Assembly (NCBI GenBank): GCA_026987795.1
Contig: JALSMF010000338.1
Location: 1 to 12,049, forward strand
Direction: 5' to 3'
Origin: Bacteroidales bacterium
GTDB lineage: Bacteria > Bacteroidota > Bacteroidia > Bacteroidales > JAADGE01
Length of the DNA stretch: 12,049 bases
Shown here: positions 9,048-12,049 of the stretch, in pieces
How the letters are laid out: each line of letters starts with the position of its first letter
Numbering within the stretch: position 1 is the stretch's first letter
Translations under genes and position numbers: made by a program
The notes under the pieces: model-generated
Told to the model about the DNA's origin: nothing
The model's input: the letters and a program-made list of their open reading frames with translations, nothing else
The model's database searches: none

Positions 9048-10721
9048 TCATAATTTTAAAAATTTTGATGTTTTATTCTCGGTTTCATTAAGAATTTGCA
9101 AAAAGTATATTCCGGATTCAAGAGCTGACACATTTACGCGAAACTCATTATCGGAAACAACTTCACTGTTTTCATAAAGTAAAGCTCCCTGAACATTATA
9201 AATTTTAATTTTTGAACCGGAAAGATTTTTCCAACTTATTTTTATTTCGTCATAAGCTACGGTCGGATATAAAGTCAGTGTTTCGTCCCCTTCCGGTTTG
9301 AAATCATCGGGTGTTATTTTTATTTCGTTTGACCATAAATTATCTGCCCATTCTCCGTTTACGTTTGCTCTGACACGGAACGAAAAGTCTGTATTGCCGT
9401 CAGTCACAAAAACATAGGTGTTTACGGTTAATGTATCCGTAAGTGTTTCCCATTCTGCAGGACCTCTTTTTATTTGAAGTTCATAATTTTGAACAGGTAA
9501 TCTTTCCGAGTAATACCACTTCAGAACAACTGATTTATTTTCAGTATCCAATTCCGGGCTGTCGTCAAGTTCCGGAACCGGTATCATATTAAGAACAGCA
9601 GCTGTTACGTTTGTATATCCGCCGGCATTGAACGATTGATGTATTTGGTACCATCCGTTATCTGTACCCCACCACCCCATATTAAGATGATAATATTTTT
9701 CGCTTCCGACATATTTGATTCCGTCTCCCACAACTGCATGTCCTGCTCCGCTGCCGGTATAAACGGCAAATTGTGCCGGTATTCCGTAATGCAAACTTGT
9801 ATCTAAACTTTGCCAAAAATCATATGCACTTTTTTCTTTATAGTCGGCAATGTATCTGAAATATTTTGATGCTGCTGACGGTATTCTGTTAATATTTGAG
9901 GTAGAACCGCCGTTTTCAAAATCCATTTTTACGGAAACGGCTGCGTGAAAAGTAAGTTTTCCTAATTCGCTTCTTTCTTTATCTGTTGATTCAACTCCGT
10001 AATACCTATTCTTCATTAAGTCATAATTATAATATTTCTCTTCAAAGTCGGCACTGTATGTACCTGTGCTGCTTCCGTATGAGTCTGTATAAGAAAAACT
10101 TCCCGTTCCTTTTCTGGGCCATGCAAAATAATGCATTACAGTCATAAAAGTTATAGCAACACAACCTGCGGCATAATTGTCGGGAGTATAATAATTTGTT
10201 ACGTTAATGTAATTACCGTTATTATCTTTACAATTTACCTGGCCGAAAAGAGATGCTAAATAAGGACCTAATGTGATATCTGAATTATTTTTTGACAGAG
10301 AGCCTTCAAACATTTCATTCCATTTTTTACGATTCTCTGTGCCTGCTTCCGGGTTGCTTTTTAAATACTCGTTAAAAAGTTCATAGTCATATTTCAAAAT
10401 ATTAATCATATGAACTTCAGAATCGTCATATTCTGTTTTCAGAGGATGAAGAAACGAAAAAGCCTTAACGGGAATATTTCTTTTATCTGCACTGATTACC
10501 AAAAAGGCATTTTTATAATTTAACACATAAAACAACAGTTCTCCGTTTTTATCCGAGTATATTTTTTCCGTAAGGTGTTCGGCAGAAACTAAGTTTTTAT
10601 TATTTGTTTTTTTAAAAAAATGTCCGGCAATTAATTCTGTTTCCGGCAATGAAACTTTTTGAGAAAAGGCTGTTATTGAAAGAAACATAAAAATAATAAA
10701 GACTGTTTTCTTAGTTATCAT
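9048..10721 (-). CDS. Secreted C10 (streptopain-like) cysteine peptidase with Fn3 and T9SS sorting domain
   Basis: This is a cysteine peptidase predicted to be exported and to hydrolyse proteins outside the cell. Layout of its 557 residues: signal peptide about 1-20; Spi-like inhibitory propeptide about 21-150 (AFLVISADKRNIPVKAFSF); C10 domain about 151-383; Fn3-like about 390-470; T9SS type A sorting domain about 478-557 (LTLYPTVAYDEIKISW, IKIYNVQGALLYENS, ESGIYFLQIL). Catalytic Cys187 lies in AAGCVAITFMTVMHYFAWP and His328 in GAGHAVVGDG. Asn347 lies in HLNMGWWGTDNGWY, all in family order. The Gln of the W-x-Q motif is kept (Gln161), but the Trp is Phe (LFGQ). It is a diverged paralogue of the downstream C10 gene: shared blocks include NCKD-NGN, GSTSN, YYHLN-GWWGT and the spacing of the active site. 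The propeptide suggests secretion as a zymogen. The start follows a terminator hairpin by about 20 bases, so expression may depend on read-through. Confidence 0.92.
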   Translation of the reverse strand: MITKKTVFIIFMFLSITAFSQKVSLPETELIAGHFFKKTNNKNLVSAEHLTEKIYSDKNGELLFYVLNYKNAFLVISADKRNIPVKAFSFLHPLKTEYDDSEVHMINILKYDYELFNEYLKSNPEAGTENRKKWNEMFEGSLSKNNSDITLGPYLASLFGQVNCKDNNGNYINVTNYYTPDNYAAGCVAITFMTVMHYFAWPRKGTGSFSYTDSYGSSTGTYSADFEEKYYNYDLMKNRYYGVESTDKERSELGKLTFHAAVSVKMDFENGGSTSNINRIPSAASKYFRYIADYKEKSAYDFWQSLDTSLHYGIPAQFAVYTGSGAGHAVVGDGIKYVGSEKYYHLNMGWWGTDNGWYQIHQSFNAGGYTNVTAAVLNMIPVPELDDSPELDTENKSVVLKWYYSERLPVQNYELQIKRGPAEWETLTDTLTVNTYVFVTDGNTDFSFRVRANVNGEWADNLWSNEIKITPDDFKPEGDETLTLYPTVAYDEIKISWKNLSGSKIKIYNVQGALLYENSEVVSDNEFRVNVSALESGIYFLQILNETENKTSKFLKL

Positions 10722-10741
10722 ATACGGAAATTTTTAAGAAT

Positions 10742-10772
10742 AAAAACAGACCTTCTCGGTATTGAGAAGGTC
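10742..10772 (-). terminator. Intrinsic terminator after the 347-residue secreted protein gene
   Basis: On the minus strand, a perfect 9-bp stem GACCTTCTC / GAGAAGGTC with loop AATACC (10772-10749) is followed by TG and TTTTT (10746-10742). It begins 12 bases after the stop codon at 10785. There is no matching T-run on the plus strand, so it is directional. It lies between the first secreted-protein gene and the peptidase genes, with only about 20 bases before the next ATG. It may therefore act as a partial terminator that lowers expression of the downstream genes. Confidence 0.85.
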
Positions 10773-10784
10773 CGGGTCAAAGGT

Positions 10785-11828
10785 TTACTTAATAACAGAC
10801 AGCTTAGTTGAGAGACTGCTGTTATCGGTATTGATTATTAAGTTATATAATCCCGTGCTTAGGTTTGAAAGGTTTACTGTTATTTGATTTTGTCCTTTAA
10901 CGTTTTGTGATAAAACTTTTTTGCCTGTAATGTCAAAAACATTCAACTCCAAAGCATTTTTAATGTCCGAAAAATTAATAACAGCAGAATTAGCTGCCGG
11001 GTTCGGATAAATATTTAAAGATGCTTCTGAGATTTCATTAACTGATGATGCTGCCGCAAAAGTTCCTGCTTCAGCAGCGGCTATCATATCTGCAACCAGT
11101 TGGTCTATATCAGTTTGAGGGTCTATTTTTGCTATTCTCAATGATGAGATAATTAAATTATTATAGTAAAATGCAGAAACCTGACCTTCCAAATCATATC
11201 CGGCAGGACCCATATTATATAAAGGCGTTGCATCATTAACAATAGCCAAACCGTCTGCATACCAGAGAGTTGACCACACCCAAGAAATCGGGTCTGTAGT
11301 CGTAATTGTATTTTCTGTTGCTTTATCCATTTGCTGAACTCCGTCGGAGAAAGTTCCGTCGTCTGCATGAGATTGAGCTAAATATTGAGTAATGCCTAAT
11401 TTATCATAAACAAAGTCGCCTGCAGCAAAATCATCAGGAGCTCCTCCGTATAAATCGTATATAAAGTCTAAGCCGTCAATCCAAAGAACTCCGCCGTTAG
11501 CAACAAATTCCGTTAAACCGGGGTTAAACTTTACTGCTCCCGGACCAACACCTGCAGTATCTGAGACATCCCACAGTCTCAGATCTATTCCGTCGTTTCC
11601 TGTATACCAAATAACCATATCATAATTTGACAACTCTGCATAGTCAGGAACTCCGGCAGAACTTGTTGTATTCACATCAAATGTGCCGGCCCAGTTTGTT
11701 AAAGCCGTAACAATGGGATCCGATTCAGGCGTATTTTGGTCATCGTCTACCAATAGTACAGAAAATTGTGCATTTGCCGCTGCAGCAACAAATAACATTG
11801 CAAAAATGAAAGATAAAAATTTTCTCAT
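10785..11828 (-). CDS. Secreted protein with N-terminal GATase/ThuA-like fold and T9SS sorting domain, function unknown
   Basis: I do not recognise a specific function. Of the 347 residues, 1-20 form a signal peptide (cut after ANA, leaving Gln21). Residues about 23-235 resemble the flavodoxin or class I glutamine-amidotransferase-like (ThuA-like) domains found in secreted Bacteroidetes proteins: strand VLLVDDDQN (24-32), strand YDMVIWYTGND (69-79), then LTEFVANGGVLWIDG (105-119). I see no catalytic Cys; the protein contains no cysteine at all, so amidotransferase chemistry is unlikely. A helical Ala-rich linker (about 238-262) leads to a T9SS type A sorting domain (about 268-347: LNIYPNPAANSAVINF, VFDITGKKVLSQ, STGLYNLII). 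The N-terminal domain is acidic. It is the first gene after the sigma gene, behind a candidate ECF promoter, and has its own terminator, so it may be expressed separately and more strongly than the peptidases. A binding or sensing role is possible but unproven. Confidence 0.85.
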   Translation of the reverse strand: MRKFLSFIFAMLFVAAAANAQFSVLLVDDDQNTPESDPIVTALTNWAGTFDVNTTSSAGVPDYAELSNYDMVIWYTGNDGIDLRLWDVSDTAGVGPGAVKFNPGLTEFVANGGVLWIDGLDFIYDLYGGAPDDFAAGDFVYDKLGITQYLAQSHADDGTFSDGVQQMDKATENTITTTDPISWVWSTLWYADGLAIVNDATPLYNMGPAGYDLEGQVSAFYYNNLIISSLRIAKIDPQTDIDQLVADMIAAAEAGTFAAASSVNEISEASLNIYPNPAANSAVINFSDIKNALELNVFDITGKKVLSQNVKGQNQITVNLSNLSTGLYNLIINTDNSSLSTKLSVIK

Positions 11829-11867
11829 AATGTAAAAATTTAAAAGTTTAACAATTAATTAATACCT

Positions 11868-11899
11868 TATGACGCATAAAGAGATAAAAAACCCTACCC
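11868..11899 (-). promoter_or_regulatory. Candidate ECF sigma-dependent promoter
   Basis: The minus strand reads GGGTAGGG (11899-11892), a 17-base spacer that starts with TTTTTT, then CGTCATA (11874-11868). A CGTC-type -10 element with a distinct -35 about 17 bases upstream is the general architecture of ECF promoters. The site sits between the sigma gene stop (11915) and the ATG at 11828, the position where a sigma factor would control its own target operon. The predicted leader to the ATG is about 30 bases and very A/T-rich. Assignment is by pattern only; no second copy was seen ahead of the other genes in the window. Confidence 0.45.
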
Positions 11900-11914
11900 T
11901 TTTTTAGTTTTTTT

Positions 11915-12049
11915 TCAATTCTTTTTTTGATAATTGTTTCGCAAAATACGAAGGGCTTTTGTTATATGTTTTTCGACTGTTTTTACGGATATATCAAGAA
12001 AGTCGGCTATTTCACTGTATTTTAACCCGTTTAATCTGTGCAGAATAAA
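11915..12049 (-). CDS. ECF-type RNA polymerase sigma factor, C-terminal 44 residues only
   Basis: The window edge cuts this gene. The visible frame, in phase from base 12049, holds 44 codons and a TGA stop at 11917-11915. It contains a sigma region 4 helix-turn-helix: LNGLKYSEIADFLDISVKT followed by VEKHITKALRIL, closely matching FecI-like Bacteroidetes ECF sigma factors, which bind the -35 element with this segment. The basic tail RNNYQKKN is typical of such proteins. A LuxR-type response regulator also ends in a similar helix-turn-helix, but the K-T-V-E-K-H-I-x-K-A-L-R pattern and the fecR/susC context favour an ECF sigma factor. It is the likely partner of the FecR-like protein encoded at 4118-5071. 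Confidence 0.85.
   Translation of the reverse strand, partial: FILHRLNGLKYSEIADFLDISVKTVEKHITKALRILRNNYQKKN

Noticed and set aside
11153..11368. A 71-codon minus-strand frame inside the 347-codon gene
   Set aside because: It overlaps a clearly real coding sequence in another frame, has no recognisable domain or signal, and is best explained as chance.
11829..11867. Housekeeping Bacteroidetes promoter (TTTG / TAnnTTTG) in the A/T-rich leader of the 347-codon gene
   Set aside because: TAAATTTT lacks the final G and has no TTTG at proper spacing. It would also leave almost no leader before the ATG.

Overview
The window reads as Bacteroidota (Bacteroidetes) chromosome. It is AT-rich, and start codons are preceded by A/T-rich leaders rather than Shine-Dalgarno sites. 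It encodes SusC/SusD-type outer-membrane proteins, a FecR anti-sigma factor of the Bacteroidetes type, and three secreted proteins with C-terminal type IX secretion (T9SS) sorting domains. Genus cannot be decided from this sequence. All genes lie on the minus strand, so the biological order runs from high to low coordinates.

Layout, in transcription order. (1) 12049-11915: the last 44 codons of an ECF sigma factor (region 4 helix-turn-helix), cut by the window edge. (2) A short intergenic stretch with a candidate ECF-type promoter, GGGTAGGG-N17-CGTCATA. (3) 11828-10785: a 347-residue secreted protein with an N-terminal GATase/ThuA-like fold and a T9SS tail, followed directly by a strong intrinsic terminator. 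(4) 10721-9048 and 9025-5108: two diverged tandem C10 (streptopain-like) cysteine peptidases. The second is a 1305-residue multidomain protein with Fn3, LamG and Ig-like modules. (5) 5071-4118: a FecR-like anti-sigma factor. (6) 4102-817: a SusC/RagA TonB-dependent transporter with an STN signalling domain, broken by a frameshift near 1593-1597. (7) 798-1: a SusD/RagB-like lipoprotein, truncated by the window edge.

Together this looks like a protein- or peptide-acquisition locus under trans-envelope control. T9SS would deliver the C10 peptidases to the surface or medium. A RagAB-like SusCD pair would take up the released peptides. The STN domain of SusC, FecR and the ECF sigma factor would couple substrate sensing to transcription. 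The functional linkage is inferred from gene order and families. Two features stand out. About 6.8 kb of secreted cargo sits between the sigma gene and fecR, which are usually adjacent. The SusC gene is not intact as given. No RNA genes, insertion sequences, CRISPR arrays or long repeats were seen, and no gene-free stretch exceeds 90 bases.
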